A stretch of DNA of 64,000 nt from Manis javanica (GCF_040802235.1 NC_133157.1:87654001-87718000), one strand, 5' to 3'. Positions 19,188-31,632 are shown, numbered from the stretch's first letter. Translations and numbers: made by a program. The notes: generated from the letters alone by a model not told the origin.

Positions 19188-20413
19188 GAACATGTTCTTG
19201 ACCTGGTCTTCTCTGTACAAATTTTGAGGCAGAGCTCAAACTTCTTATTTCTGTATTTTCACACCTTCATAATCTAACAAAAAGAGTAACTCTGTACTAT
19301 TTTGCTAACATGGAGAGATTGAACAACATTAATCACAAAATGGTTGACAGTTTTCAAGTTTCATGTCAAAATGACAGCTAGTCAAAATGAGCTTGACAAG
19401 GGCTTGATATTGAGAACAGTATTTTCAAAACTAGAAAAGAACAATAAAACAATAACAAAAAAAATTTTTTTTAAACCCTCTGTCTCTACTACAAGTAGTT
19501 AATGTTAGGTCAAGAGACAGAGCAGAGCTAGTTTCTATCCAGCCTGTTAGGGGGACTGGCAGCCCTATGGATGAAGGAGAGCAGCCCTCTGTGCCTCTCT
19601 CTGCCTCTCTCTGGAGGCAGCAGTCACAGAAATTGTTGTGCGGGGTCTGCCAAATAGCACACGTTGTACAGCTAACCACAGAGATGCTGAGCAATGCCGG
19701 GGGAGACGTGGGAGTGCTGTTTTGCCAGCTTCAAGAGTCCGATTGCTTGAAACAGCATAATATCTGTGCAGATTGAGTCGCATCTCTCAGGTGGGTCTGT
19801 GCCTTTAGTCAATCTGGGAGCTCCTAGAATATAATTAAATTATATCAGTCCAAACTAGTTATTTATCTAGTTTGTTGGATTTAATGACAATGGAACACTT
19901 CCTAACTCCCTGTAACTAAACAAAATGGCACATTAGGTTTTTAAAAGGCATTAGAGTTAATTGCCAGAAATTCAGCCCTTTTTCTAAAATGAGAGACTTC
20001 CCAGTTTCAGGTCAAACACAGAAATAGCTCAGAAGTTGTCACTCCTGTCCTTACAGTAAGAAAAAGGCTGAACAAACTGGAAATCAATTGCTTTTCTTGG
20101 ACTCATCCAAGAAATAAGGTTACAGGGCAAATTGCCACCACAGACTCTGGAGAGAAAAGCAAAATCACAGCTAGTATCAGCTTACCAGAAGCGGGGACCA
20201 GAGTCAAAAATGTAGGAATATTACAATGGGGATTTTGATAAATTGGTATTGGCGGAGTGTGGACTTGGAGAATGAGAATGATGGCTGCAGTATTGAGGAG
20301 ACCCCCCACCAACTGCCACTTTGCGCTTTTACCTCCAGGAACCCCCACCAGGCTCTAGCGACCTGAACAGCACTACCAGTCAACTTGGTGCAGCTGATAG
20401 TTATGCAACACTC
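19188..20413. other. Intergenic host DNA, no gene seen
   Basis: No gene recognised. Overlapping short frames around 19431-19783 on both strands look like chance. Confidence 0.4.
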
Positions 20414-21198
20414 TGATGCCGGAGTTCTTGTTCACGAAGCTGAACAATGAGCTTCGCAAACACTCAAGGCAGGAGAGCAAGGTACAGGCTTTTATTTAGA
20501 GATACAGTGAAAGGACAGAACTTCCGGCTCATGCCAGGAGGGGACAAGAGACTCCGGGGTGGTGTGTTGTCTAGGGGGTTTTATAGGCAGATGAGGATTT
20601 TTTGAGAACTTGAAGAAAAGCTTAGGGGTGTGGACTTATTAATTGGTCCTATGATATTTACAATGAACTTGATACAAGTAACCTCCTACTCTGTTGATTT
20701 CTCCCCGAGATAGAGATACCCATACCTTGGTCCTGGTGGCAATGAAACAGGGCCACCTGCTCAGTCCCCAAGGTGGGCTGAGGCATGTTTGCTAAAGAGT
20801 CAGTAAGTGCAATCTTATCGTTAAGGTGGAATCCTTCTTGCCTTTTACTGTGTTATGGCTGGGCTTGCATGCTAAATTAATTTGCCTGGTTTGCAAAATC
20901 ACTCCATCAGATCTGAAGGAGGAAAGACAGCACATAGGCCTGGGCCTTTTAGCATGTTAAAGTGAATCTTACACATGATTATAAATGATTAGCATAAAAT
21001 CAACATGTGCTACTCTCCTTTATCTGGGGTATCTTAACTGATCTCACTGAAGAATGACTCTAGAGCTGCATGTTTAACACAGGGTTTTAGTAGGGGTTTT
21101 CCTTGCATGTAGTTACACTGCTCTGACTGTAATATCCTGCCTTGCTTTTTCCAGAGGCCCTCACCCTACTCTGACTACACCCAGGGTCCCTGTCTCAA
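20414..21198 (-). repeat. Solo LTR (ERV), copy 1
   Basis: About 785 bp bounded by TG and CA. On the minus strand it starts TGAGACAGGGACC and ends GGCATCA. A TATAAAA-like box (near 20580) and AATAAA (near 20492-20497) are on the minus strand. It is homologous to 45310-46059 at both ends but diverged in the middle. No PBS or internal genes are attached. No matching direct repeat is evident at the ends. Confidence 0.75.
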
Positions 21199-21204
21199 AC
21201 CCAC

Positions 21205-22465
21205 CCAATAAGAGCAGAATATACGCTCTTTTCAGGCTTACATGGAATAGTCACCAAGATAGACCTTTCATGGACATAAAACACACCTCAAAAATTTAAA
21301 TAATGGAAATCATACAATGTTCTCAGACCACAGTGGAATTAAACTAGAAATCAGTAACAGAAAAGTGGCTGGAATCCCCCAATAGCTGGAGATTAAACAG
21401 CACACTTCTAGAGTGGAAGAAACAAAACTTTGTTTGTAGATGACATGATTATCTATGCAGAAAACTCTAAAGAATTGACAAAAATCTTCTGGAACTAATA
21501 AGCAACTATTCCAGACAAAAAACATCTGGAAACTACAATAAGGTTATAAGATGTATGGTTAAAATACAAAAATCAATTGCATTCATGTACACCACAATGC
21601 ACAATTGGAATTTGAAATTAAAAACACAATATCACTTACAATAACACCAAACAACAATGAAAAAGTGCTTAAGTATGAATCCAACAAAATATGTGTAAGG
21701 TCTGTATGTGGAAAACTCAAGAACTCTGATGAAAGAAAGGAATATCTAAATAGAGAGATATTCCATGTTCATGGTTAGGAAGGCTCAATATTATTAAGAT
21801 GTCAATTCCTCCCGTGGTGTATAGTCTGTGTAATCCCTATCAGAACCCCTGCAAGCTACTTTGTAGATGTCAACAAACTGATTCTGGGGTTTACATGGAA
21901 AAGCAGAAGACCCAGAATAGCCAACACATTATTGAAGGCAAAGAACAAAGTCAGAAAACTGACACTGCCTGACTTCAAGATACACTGTAAGGTAATCACA
22001 TATTTTAAATTAAAAATAAATGGGGTGGAAGGAAACTTTGGGATGTGATGGATAAGTTTATGGTCTTGACTATGGTAATGGTCTAATGAGTGTGTACTTA
22101 TTTCCAAACTCAAGAAGTTGTATTCATTAAATATGTACAGCCTTTTGTTTATCAATCATATCTCAATAAATATTTTTAAGTGTAGTGTTTAGCAAAAGAA
22201 TAAACACCTGGATCAATAAAACAGAACAGAGAACCCAAATACCGACCTCTACAAATACAGTCAACTAATCTTTGAAGAGGAGTAAAAGAAATCCCATAGA
22301 AGAGGGATGGCTTCGCTCATAAAGGGTGCTCAGACGATGTCCACAAGCAGCTGCAACAGAAGCTCGCAGACAGGGGCATATCTTTCACAGAAAATTAACT
22401 CAAAATGGACCAAAATCTTAAAGTAAAATACAAACGTATGAAATTGTAAAAGAGTAACGAGGGGG
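21205..22465 (+). pseudogene. Old, rearranged L1 ORF2 fragments
   Basis: Degenerate ORF2-like DNA. The reverse transcriptase box GTAGATGACATGATTAT is near 21439, and 3' ORF2 and 3'-end-like segments extend to about 22465. An L1M-type end (ATATCTCAATAAATATTTTTAAG) near 22160 sits inside, so at least two old L1 pieces are nested. Many stops and no intact frame. Confidence 0.7.
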
Positions 22466-22919
22466 GAAATCTAGGTGTGCTTGGATTTCACTCTGAGTTT
22501 TTAGACTCAACTCCAAAAGCACATTCCCTGAAGAATAACTTGACGTTGGGCCTTATTAACATTCTGCTGGGGAAGAACAGTGTTTATAAAGAAAGCCTCA
22601 CACCCTGCAGCTGCCGTTAACCAAAATGGGGATTGGCTCAGCCTCTAAAAACTGCCACTCTATTTATAATACTATTAAACTTAACTCAAGCCAGACAACT
22701 GAACAAGTAAATACTCATGGCCACAGTAACCTTTAAATTTTATCAGTGAAACACTTTTCACAATACAATCTTTCCCTCATTAGTCTTACTAATTTTCAGT
22801 ATGTTTTTCACATTTTTCTCTTTTAGATGCACTTGATAAATAGCTAGTATTTTCTGTGCAAAATTCTAAATGTTTTGTGAGCCCTTGCTGAGAAAAGACC
22901 ACTGGAAAGATAGTGAGGC
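22466..22919. other. Intergenic host DNA, no gene seen
   Basis: Nothing recognisable. Confidence 0.35.
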
Positions 22920-23045
22920 ACCCTGAATCCAAATCCTACTTTATCATTTTCCAGCCACATGACACTGAGTGGCTCATTTCTTGTTGAGCTTTGCTCTTCA
23001 CCTGTAACATGAAGGCAAAGAATTCAATGATATATGCAAGATCTT
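22920..23045 (-). repeat. MIR SINE fragment
   Basis: The pattern of tRNA-derived MIR: 'AATCCAAATCCTACTTTATCA', a CAGCCACATGACACTGAG core and a 'CTCTTCACCTGTAACATGAAGG' tail. Confidence 0.7.
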
Positions 23046-23368
23046 CTCTATCTCAAACTTACTGTGGTTCCATTCTTAACATCACTTTGATACAGGTAAT
23101 GGACAGGTAAAGCTCTGAGCTGTTCAGAAGTGGTTAAACCCTTTAGAAAGGCCACTATATCTCTCAGAAGAAATTCGACACACGAAATATTTACAGAAGG
23201 ACACATCATGAGTGAGGTATTGTTCTGAGGATTAAAGTGATGGGACAATATTAAGTAAAGTTCTCTCCCCACATTCACAGTGCTTATACCCTACTGGAAG
23301 GTGAAGACATATACTGAGTAATAAACTCACTAGGTTGGATACATTGAATGAAAAACATGGCTCTTAAG

Positions 23369-23380
23369 AATAATAGGGGC
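23369..23380. repeat. Target-site duplication of the L1-ERV unit, left copy
   Basis: AATAATAGGGGC occurs here directly before the L1 5' end and again at 31621-31632 directly after the poly(A). Confidence 0.8.
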
Positions 23381-23724
23381 AGGGCGGGGCAGAGCCAGGA
23401 TGGTGGCATGAATAGAGCAGCAGAAATCTCCTCCCAAAACCACATATATCTATGAAAATATAACGAAGACAACTCTTCCTAGAATAAAGACCAGAGGACA
23501 CAGGACAACATCCAGACCACATCAACACCTGCGAGAACTCAGCGCCTCGCAAAGGGGATAAGATACAAACCCCGGCCCAGTGGGTCCCGAGCGCCCCTCC
23601 CCCCAGCTCCCGGCGGGAGGAGAGAGGTCTGAACGGGAGGGACAAGGAGCCCAGGCCTGCTGAACACCCAGCCCCAGCCATCCGGACCAGAGCGCAGACA
23701 TAGTGCATGCGCAGGGCCCTGGAT

Positions 23725-23806
23725 ACTAGGGAAACAGGGCAGCAGGACCGGTGAGCGGGTACTGGAGGCCGGCGCTGGAGGACAAAAGAAAAGCGAGCAG
23801 CCATCT

Positions 23807-23842
<36 letters not shown>

Positions 23843-24227
23843 TGTTGTGGCGAGTGCTTTTTGGAAGTCTTAAAGGGACAGGGACCCCAATACTAGGGAA
23901 ACAGGGCAGCAAGACCGGCGAGCGGGTATTGGAGGCCGGCACTGGAGAACAAAAGAAATGTGAGCGGCCACCTTTTTTTCTTTATCTTTTTTGTTGTTGT
24001 TGTTGTTGTTTTGATTTGGCGAGTGCTTTTGGAAGTCTTAAAGGGATAGGGACCTCAATACTAGGGAAACAGGGCAGCAAGGCTGGTGAGCGGGTGCCCG
24101 AGGCTGGTGCCGGAGAATAAAGAAAAACGAGCAGCCATGTTTTTGTTTGTTTGTTTGTGGTCGTTGTTTTGTTTTGGCGGGTGCTTTTTGGAAGTTTTAA
24201 AGGGGCAGGGCGGGACACTTAGTCCAG
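23725..24227 (+). repeat. Three ~168-bp tandem units in the L1 5' UTR
   Basis: Units begin with ACTAGGGAAACAGGGCAGCA near 23725, 23892 and 24060. Each contains a GAGCAGCCA or GAGCGGCCA segment, a TTG or TTTG microsatellite, a GCGAGTGCTTTT or GCGGGTGCTTTT segment and a TTAAAGGG(A/G) segment. This is like the promoter monomers of some rodent L1 families. Confidence 0.85.
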
Positions 24228-24562
24228 AGGTAGGGAATCCGGGGATCTCTGGGCACTCTAATCCCCTGGGCTACAGGGAGCACGGAGGCCCCTTACAGAG
24301 ATAAATAGCCTCCCGGCTGCTCCCCCTCCAACGCAAATCCACCACTTTGGAGCAGTGGCCCGAGCCAGGCCACGCCCACAGCAACAGCGGAGATAAACTC
24401 CATAGCAGTGGGGCAGGAAGCAGAAGCCCTGTCTGCGCACAGCTACCCAGCACAAGCCACTAGAGGTCGCTATTCTCCCAGGAGAGGAAGGCCACAAACC
24501 AACAAGAAGGAACGTTCTTCCAGCCGTCACTAGTCCCAGCTCTGCAAACTATTCCTATCACC

Positions 24563-25405
24563 ATGAAAAGACAAAATTACAGGCAAACCAAGATCACAGA
24601 GACACCAGAGAAGGAGACAGACCTAACCAGTCTTCCTGACAAAGAATTCAAAATAAAAATCAGAAACATGCTGACAGAGATGCAGAGAAATATGCAGGAG
24701 AAATGGGATGAAGTCTGGAGGGAGATCACAGATACCAGAAAGGAGATCACAGAAATGAAACAAACTCTGGAAGGATTTATAAGCAGAATGGATAAGATGC
24801 AAGAGGCCATTGATGGAATTGAAACCAGAGAACAGGAACACATAGAAGCTGACATAGAGAGAGAGATAAAAGGATCTCCAGGAATGAAACAATATTAAGA
24901 GAACTGTGTGACCAATCCAAAAGGAACAATACCCATATTATAGGGGTACCAGAAGAAGAAGAGAGAGGAAAGGGATGGAAAGTATCTTGGAAGAAATAAT
25001 TGCTGAAAACTTCCCCAAACTGGGGGAGGAAATAATCAAACAGACCACGGAAAACACAGAACCCCCAACAGAAAGGGTCCAAGGAGGACAACACCAAGAC
25101 ACATAATAATTAAAATGGCAAAGATCAAGGACAAGGAAAGAGTTTTAAAGGCAGCTAGAGAGAAAAAGGTCACCTATAAAGGAAAACCAATCAGGCTAAC
25201 ATCAGACTTCTCAACAGAAACCCTACAGGCCAGAAGAGAATGGCATGATATATTTAATGCAATGAAACAGAAGGGCCTTGAACCAAGGATACTATATCCA
25301 GCACGACTATCATTTAAATATGAAGGAGGGATTAAACAGTTCCCAGACAAGCAAAAGCTGAGGGAATTTGCTTCCCACAAACCATCTCTACAGGGCATCT
25401 TATAG
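24563..25405 (+). pseudogene. L1 ORF1 (ORF1p), broken
   Basis: The RNA-binding chaperone of LINE-1. The N-terminal part (24563-24898) is lysine/glutamate-rich and predicted coiled coil, ending at an early stop. The C-terminal part (25115-25405) is the conserved domain (KDKERVLKAAREK, then KGKPIRL and LQARREWHDIFNAMK). The two parts are in different frames, and the RNA-recognition-motif region between them is damaged. It cannot make a full protein. Confidence 0.88.
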
Positions 25406-25612
25406 GGACTGCTCTAGATGGGAGCACTCCTAGAAAGAGCACAGAACAAAACACCCAACATATGAAGAAGGGAGGAGGAGGAATAAGAAGGGAGAGAAGA
25501 AAAGAATCTCCAGACAGTGTATATAACAGCTCAATAAGCAAGCTAAGTTAGGCAGTAATATACTAAAGAGGCTAACCTTGAACCTTTGGTAACCATAAAT
25601 TTAAAGCCTGCA

Positions 25613-28600
25613 ATGGCAATAAGTACATATCTTTCAATAGTCACATAAATGTAAATGGACTGAATGCACCAATGAAAAGACACAGAGTAATGGAATGGAT
25701 AAAAAAGCAAGACCCATCTATATGCTGCTTACAGGATACTCACCTCAAACCCAAAGACATGTACAGACTAAAAGTCAAGGGATGGAAAAACATATTTCAG
25801 GCAAACAGCAAAGAGAAGAAAGCAGGGGTTGCAGTACTAATATCAGACAAAATAGACTACAAAACAAAGAAAGTAACAAGAGATAAAGAAGGACACTACA
25901 TAATGATAAAGGGCTCAGTCCAACAAGAGGACATAACCATTCTAAATATATATGCACCCAACACAGGAGCACCAGCATATGTGAAACAAATACTAACAGA
26001 ACTAAAGGGGGAAATAGACTGCAATGCATTCATTTTAGGAGACTTCAACACGCCACTCACCACAAAGGATAGATGCACTGGGCAGAAAATAAGTAAGGAC
26101 CCGGAAGCACTGAACAACACAGTAGAGCAGATGGACCTAACAGACATCTATAGAACTCTACATCCAAAAGCAACAGGATGTACATTCTTCTCAAGTGCAC
26201 ATGGAACATTCTCCAGAATAGACCTCATACTAGCTCACAAAAAGAGCCTCAGCAAAATCCAAAATATTGAAATTCTACCAAGCAATTTTTCAGACCACAA
26301 AGGTATAAAAGTAGAAATAAATTCTACAAAGAAAACAAAAAGGCTCACAAACACATGGAGGCTTAACAACATGCTCCTAAATAATCAATGGATCAATGAA
26401 CAAATTAAAATAGAGATCAAGGAATATATAGAAACAAATGACAACAACAACACAAAGCCCCAACTTCTGTGGGACGCAGCGAAAGCAGTCCTAAGAGGAA
26501 ATTATATAGCGATCCAGGCACACTTGAAGAAGGAAGAACAATCCCAAATGAATAGTATAACATCACAATTATCGAAATTGGAAAAAGAAGAACAAATGAG
26601 GCCTAAAGTCAGCAGAAGGAGGGACATAATAAAGACCAGAGAAGAAGTAAACAAAATTGTGAAGAATACAAGAATAGCAAAAATCAATGAAACCAAGAGC
26701 TGATTCTTTGAGAAAATAAACAAAATAGATAAGCCTCTAGCCAAAGTTATTAAGAGAAAAAGAGAATCAACACAAATCAACAGAATCAGAAATGAGAATG
26801 GAAAAATCACGACAGACTCCACAGAAATACAAAGAATTATTAATGACTACTATGAAAACCTATATGCCAACAAGCTGAAAAACCTAGAGGAAATGGACAA
26901 CTTCCTAGAAAAATACAACCTTCCAAGACTGACCAAGCAAGAAACACAAAAGTTAAACAAACCAATTACAAGCAAAGAAATTGAAATGGTAATCAAAAAA
27001 TTACCCAAGAACAAAGCACCCGGGTCCGGATGGATTTACCTCGGAATTTTATCAGACACACAGAGAACACATAATACCCATTCTCCTTAAAGTGTTCCAA
27101 AAAATAGAAGAGGAGGGAATATTCCCAAACTCATTCTATGAAGCGAACATCACCCTAATACCAAAACCAGGCAAAGACCCCACCAAAAAAGAAAATGACT
27201 GACCAGTATCCCTGATGAACGTAGATGCAAAAATACTCAACAAAATATTAGCAAACCAAATTCAAAAGTATATCAAAAGGATCATATACCATGACCAAGT
27301 GGGATTCATCCCAGGGATGCAAGGATGGTACAACATTCGAAAATCCATCAACATCATCCACCACATCAGCAAAAAGAAAGACAAAAACCACATGATCATC
27401 TCCATAGATGCTGAAAAAGCATCATTTGACAAACTTCAACATCCATTCATGATAAAAACTCTCAGGAAAATGGGAATAGAGGGCAAGTACCTCAACATAA
27501 TAAAGACCATATATCATAAACCCACAGCCAACATTATACTGAACAGCGAGAAGCTGAAAGCTTTCCTCTGAGATCGGGAACTAGACAGGGATGCCCACTC
27601 TCCCCACTGCTATTTAACATAGTACTGGAGGTCCTAGCCACGGCAATCAGACAAAACAAAGAAATACAAGTCATCCAGATTGGTAAAAAAGAAGTTAAAC
27701 TGTCACTATTTGCAGCTGACATGATATTGTACATAAAAATCCCTAAAGACTCCACCCCAAAACTACTAGAACTGATATCAGAATACAGCAAAGTTGCAGG
27801 ATACAAAATTTACACACAGAAATCTGTAGCTTTCCTATACACTAACAATGAGCCAATACAAAGAGAAATCAGGAAAACAATTCCATTCACAATTGCATCA
27901 AAAAGAATAAAATACCTAGGAATAAATCTAACCAAAGAAGTGAATGACCTATACTCTGAAAACTACAAGTCACTCTTAAGAGAAATTAATAGGGACACTA
28001 ACAAATGGAAACTCATCCCATGCTCGTGGCTGGGAAGAATCAATATCGTCAAAATGGCCATCCTACCCAAAGCAAAATATAGATTTGATGCAATCCCTAT
28101 CAAATTACCAGCAACATTCTTCAATGAACTGGAACAAATAATTCAAAAATTCATATGGAAACACCAAAGACCCCGAATAGCCAAAGCAATCCTGAGAAAG
28201 AAGAATAAAGTAGGGGAGATCTCACTCCTCAACTTCAAGCTCTAGTATAAAGCCATAATAATCAAGACAATTTGGTACTGGCACAAGAACAGAGCCACAG
28301 ACCAGTGGAACAGACTAGAGACTCCAGACATTAACCCTAACATATATGGTCAATTAATATTTGATAAAGGAGCCATGGACATACAATGGCGAAATGACAG
28401 TCTCTTCAACAGACGGTGCTGGCAAAACTGGACAGCTACATGTAGGAGAATGAAACTGGACCATTGTCTAACCCCATATACAAAAGTAAATTCAAAATGG
28501 ATCAAAGACCTGAATGTAAGTCATGAAACCATTAAACTCTTGGAAAAAAACATAGGCAAAACCTCTTAGACATAAACATGAGTGACCTCTTCTTGAACAT

Positions 28601-29438
28601 ACCTCCCCGGGCAAGGAAAACAAGAGCAAAAATGGACAAGTGGGACTATATTAAGCTGAAAAGCTTCTGTACAGCAAAAGACACCATCAATAGAACAAAA
28701 AGGAACCCTACAGTATGGGAGAATATATTTGTAAATGACAGATCCGATAAAGGCTTGACGTCCAAAATAGATAAAGAGCTCACATGCCTCAACAAACAAA
28801 ACTCAAATAATCCAATTAAAAAATGGGCAGAGGAACTGAACAGACAGTTCTCCAAAAAAGAAATACAGATGGCCAACAGACACATGAAAAGATGCTCCAC
28901 ATCGCTAATTATCAGAGAAATGCAAATTAAAACTACAATGAGGTATCACCACACACCAGTAAGGATGGCTGCCATCCAAAAGACAAACAACAACAAATGT
29001 TGGCGAGGCTGTGGAGAAAGGGGAACCCTCCTACACTGCTGGTGGGAATGTAAATTAGTTCAACCATTGTGGTAAGCAGTATGGAGGTTCATCAGAAAGC
29101 TCAAAACAGACTTACCATTTGACCCAGGAAGTCCACTCCTAGGAATTTACCCTAAGAACGCAGCAATCAAGTTTGAGAAAGACAGATGCACCCCTATGTT
29201 TATGGCAGCACTATTTACAATAGCCAAGAATTGGAAGCAACCTAAATGTCCATCGGTAGATGAATGGATAAAGAAGATGTGGTACATATACACAATGGAA
29301 TACTACTCAGCCATAAGAAGAGGGCAAATCCTACCATTTGCAGCAACATGGATGGAGCTGGAGGGTATTATGCTCAGTGAAATAAGCCAAGCGGAGAAAG
29401 AGAAATACCAAATGATTTCACTCATCTGTGGAGTATAA
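25613..29438 (+). pseudogene. L1 ORF2 (endonuclease-reverse transcriptase), broken
   Basis: ORF2p cuts target DNA and reverse-transcribes L1 RNA. The endonuclease domain is well preserved in one frame (25672-26703: DTHL, LGDFN and SDHKG motifs) and ends at a TGA (26701-26703). Reverse transcriptase follows in several frames. Its catalytic FADD box reads FAAD near 27709-27723, so one catalytic Asp is lost. The cysteine-rich C-terminal domain (28578-29075, with C-x3-C and H-x4-C) ends at 29438. It has multiple frameshifts and stops. Confidence 0.9.
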
Positions 29439-29780
29439 GAACAAAGGAAAATCTGAAGGAACAAAACAGCAGTGGAAGTACAGAACCCAAGAATGGACTA
29501 ACAGGTACCAAAGGGAAAGGGACTGGGGAGGATGGGTGGATAGGGAGGGATGAGGTGGGGGAAGAAGAAAAGGGGTATTAAGATTAGCATGCATTGGGGG
29601 GTGGGAGAAAGGGGAGGGCTGTACAAGACAGAGAAGACAAGTAGTGATTTTACAACATTTTGCTATGCTGATGGACAGTGACTGTAAAGGGGTTTATAGG
29701 GGGGACCTGGTATAGGGGAGAGCCTAGTGAACATAATATTCTTCATGTAAGTGTAGATTAAAGATAACCAAAAAAAGAAA
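29439..29780 (+). repeat. L1 3' UTR and internal A-rich tail
   Basis: This has the same G/A-rich 3' UTR seen in reverse at 47370 and 49890. It ends in an AAAAAAAGAAAAGAAAGAAAG tract that marks the original L1 end inside the chimera. Confidence 0.8.
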
Positions 29781-30963
29781 AGAAAGAAAGAAAGAGAAGG
29801 GGGATTACTCATGATAGGATAAAACTAACTGTAAATCAATTAATGCATCCTTTAAATATCCTTAATTTTGATCACTTAAAGGATGTCAGATGATCGGCTA
29901 TGGACGTACACTTTTCTAATAATATTCCTTTCTCTTAAAACAAACAAAAAAAGCAGTTCCTGTGTGGTGGCCTCCAATGAGTTCTACACAATGGTATAAA
30001 GGGCATATCAAAGTGCGGGCAAAGGGTCTGTTTGTGTTTATACAGAGGATCAAAGCCTAATTTGGCTACCCAGAAAATGAACTAAGATACGATATGAAGA
30101 AGAACTTCCAACATCAGCACTCTCTGGAAAAGACATACCAGAAGATGATCATCAAAAAACCTCAACAAAGATCCAGGCGATGCTGCAGTTGTAGCTGCAT
30201 TCATCCCACCGGTTCCTGGACTTGCCGTTGGAATGAAGGAGATATCTAAGCTGGCCTGTGCATACAGTAAAACAACAAATTTGACTGGATCTATACTGTT
30301 GGAACTCAACCAAGAATTAGGAGAAGTGCAAGTTGTAGCGCTCCAAAATCTTACAACTACAGACTAACCACTGTTAAAAGAACATATGGGATGTGAACAG
30401 TTCCCAGGAATGGGTTGTTTCACTTTGTCTGATTTCTCTCAGACTGTTCAAGTACGGTTGGACAATATCCATTATATCATAGATGTAATGCCTAGGGTGG
30501 ACAAATGCCTAGGGTGCCTAACTGGTTTTCTTGGCATCACTGGATATGGCTGGTAATTATAGATCTGCTTTGGTTATGTAACTGTATTCATATTATGTTA
30601 ATGTGTGTGCGCAATATAATTAGTAGTTTAAAACTTATACATGCTTAAGTTACCCTACAAGAAGATATGTCAAAGAAATAATCAATCTTCCCATGTTTCC
30701 TTCTGTCTGCTACCTCTATAGCTTTTCTTCTTCCTTCCTAATTACATCCCTTAAATAGAATTCATGCCTCATATCGAATTCACCGAGTATCGTAACTCCT
30801 CCAAGTGGTAAAGATACCTCAAGACAAATGCTGGGCATAGAAGCCACAGGGCATAAATCTGCAAAGAAGTAAAAAGCTAACCTTTTCAAACAATATGGCT
30901 TCTCTCTCACTTACCAACTTTACATTTCCCTGTATGGCCCCAGAAGATGACTGGTTAGCCAGA

Positions 30964-31004
30964 GACGGGTAAGATCCCTCAAGGGAGGAACAACCTAAGA
31001 CAGG
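30964..31004 (+). promoter_or_regulatory. CTE-like motif in the ERV tail
   Basis: GACGGGTAA (30964-30972) and AACCTAAGACAGG (30992-31004) flank a small hairpin (TCCC-TCAA-GGGA). Together they look like a single NXF1/TAP-binding loop of a type D constitutive transport element. Confidence 0.6.
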
Positions 31005-31579
31005 CACAGTCGCAGGGGGACCATCAGGTGAGAAATTGGGGATCAACAGAGGTGAGGCTTAGAACCTCACCCCCCCAGTTTTGAGAGAAATCTTCTGCAT
31101 CCGTGGATGTTTTATTGCCCTTGCCTAGCTTGGATTAACACATAGTCTACAGGCACACACCTGATCATCTACATTTGCTCTCTTACAACACTAAACTATG
31201 TTTTCTACCTTTATCTTGCATCTACCTACCACTTCAGCATTTTATTAAGAAAATAATAATAATATTAATAAAGGGAGAAATGTGGGATTCACATATAAAT
31301 CAAGTATAAAAATCAAATGAATATTCATATTTGACCTGATTGTTTATAGTTCATAATGAGTGATCAAAACTGAAAGTTTTTGTGATGACTGCCCTTGTAC
31401 TGTTCACCATGTAAGAACTTATTCACTATGCAAGAATTTGGTCACCATGTAAGAACTTGTTCTTTATGCTTCAGAAGATTGGAGACTGACGAGAATTAGG
31501 CTGGGGATGGATTAATGATTGTGCATTGAGCATTGACTCCCCTATACACAATTTTATTGTTGTTAACAACCATTTGATC

Positions 31580-31585
31580 AATAAA
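31580..31585 (+). terminator. ERV LTR poly(A) signal used by the chimera
   Basis: AATAAA, followed after about 17 bases by the poly(A) run at 31602-31614. Confidence 0.75.
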
Positions 31586-31620
31586 TACGAGAGATGCCCT
31601 CTCAAAAAAAAAAAAATAAT

Positions 31621-31632
31621 AATAATAGGGGC
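31621..31632. repeat. Target-site duplication of the L1-ERV unit, right copy
   Basis: AATAATAGGGGC, identical to 23369-23380. The TAA-rich end of the tail makes the exact left border of this copy slightly uncertain. Confidence 0.78.

Larger units (their letters stand above)
29800..31601 (+). mobile_element. Class II ERV 3' fragment (IN tail, env TM remnant, CTE-like, LTR U3-R)
   Basis: Degenerate frames show an integrase C-terminal stretch (GSVCVYTEDQSLIWLP near 30025-30072). An envelope transmembrane segment follows with a CX6CC-like motif whose first C of the CC pair is Gly (near 30389-30415). A CTE-like motif is next, then a purine tract (AAAGGGAGAAA) and an LTR beginning TGTGGGATTC near 31282. 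The LTR stops at the poly(A) site about 17 bases past AATAAA (31580-31585), so it lacks U5. That is the structure of a polyadenylated retroviral RNA end, not of an integrated provirus. Confidence 0.78.
23381..31620 (+). mobile_element. L1 insertion with an ERV-derived 3' tail, about 8.2 kb
   Basis: A single retrotransposed unit. A nearly full-length L1 (23381-29780: 5' UTR with repeats, ORF1, ORF2, 3' UTR) runs through an A-rich stretch into the 3' end of a class II ERV (29800-31601) and then a poly(A) of about 13 A. The same 12-bp duplication flanks the whole block, not the L1 alone. This fits an L1 transcript that read past its own weak signal and was polyadenylated at the ERV LTR signal (AATAAA at 31580-31585), a 3' transduction. 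An alternative is an ERV fragment fused earlier in the L1 lineage. Confidence 0.82.

Noticed and set aside
20405..21205. Target-site duplication for solo LTR copy 1
   Set aside because: The four to six bases on each side (ACTC and AACC) do not match.
23805..23842. TTG microsatellite as a separate locus
   Set aside because: It is part of the L1 5' UTR repeat unit and recurs in the next units.
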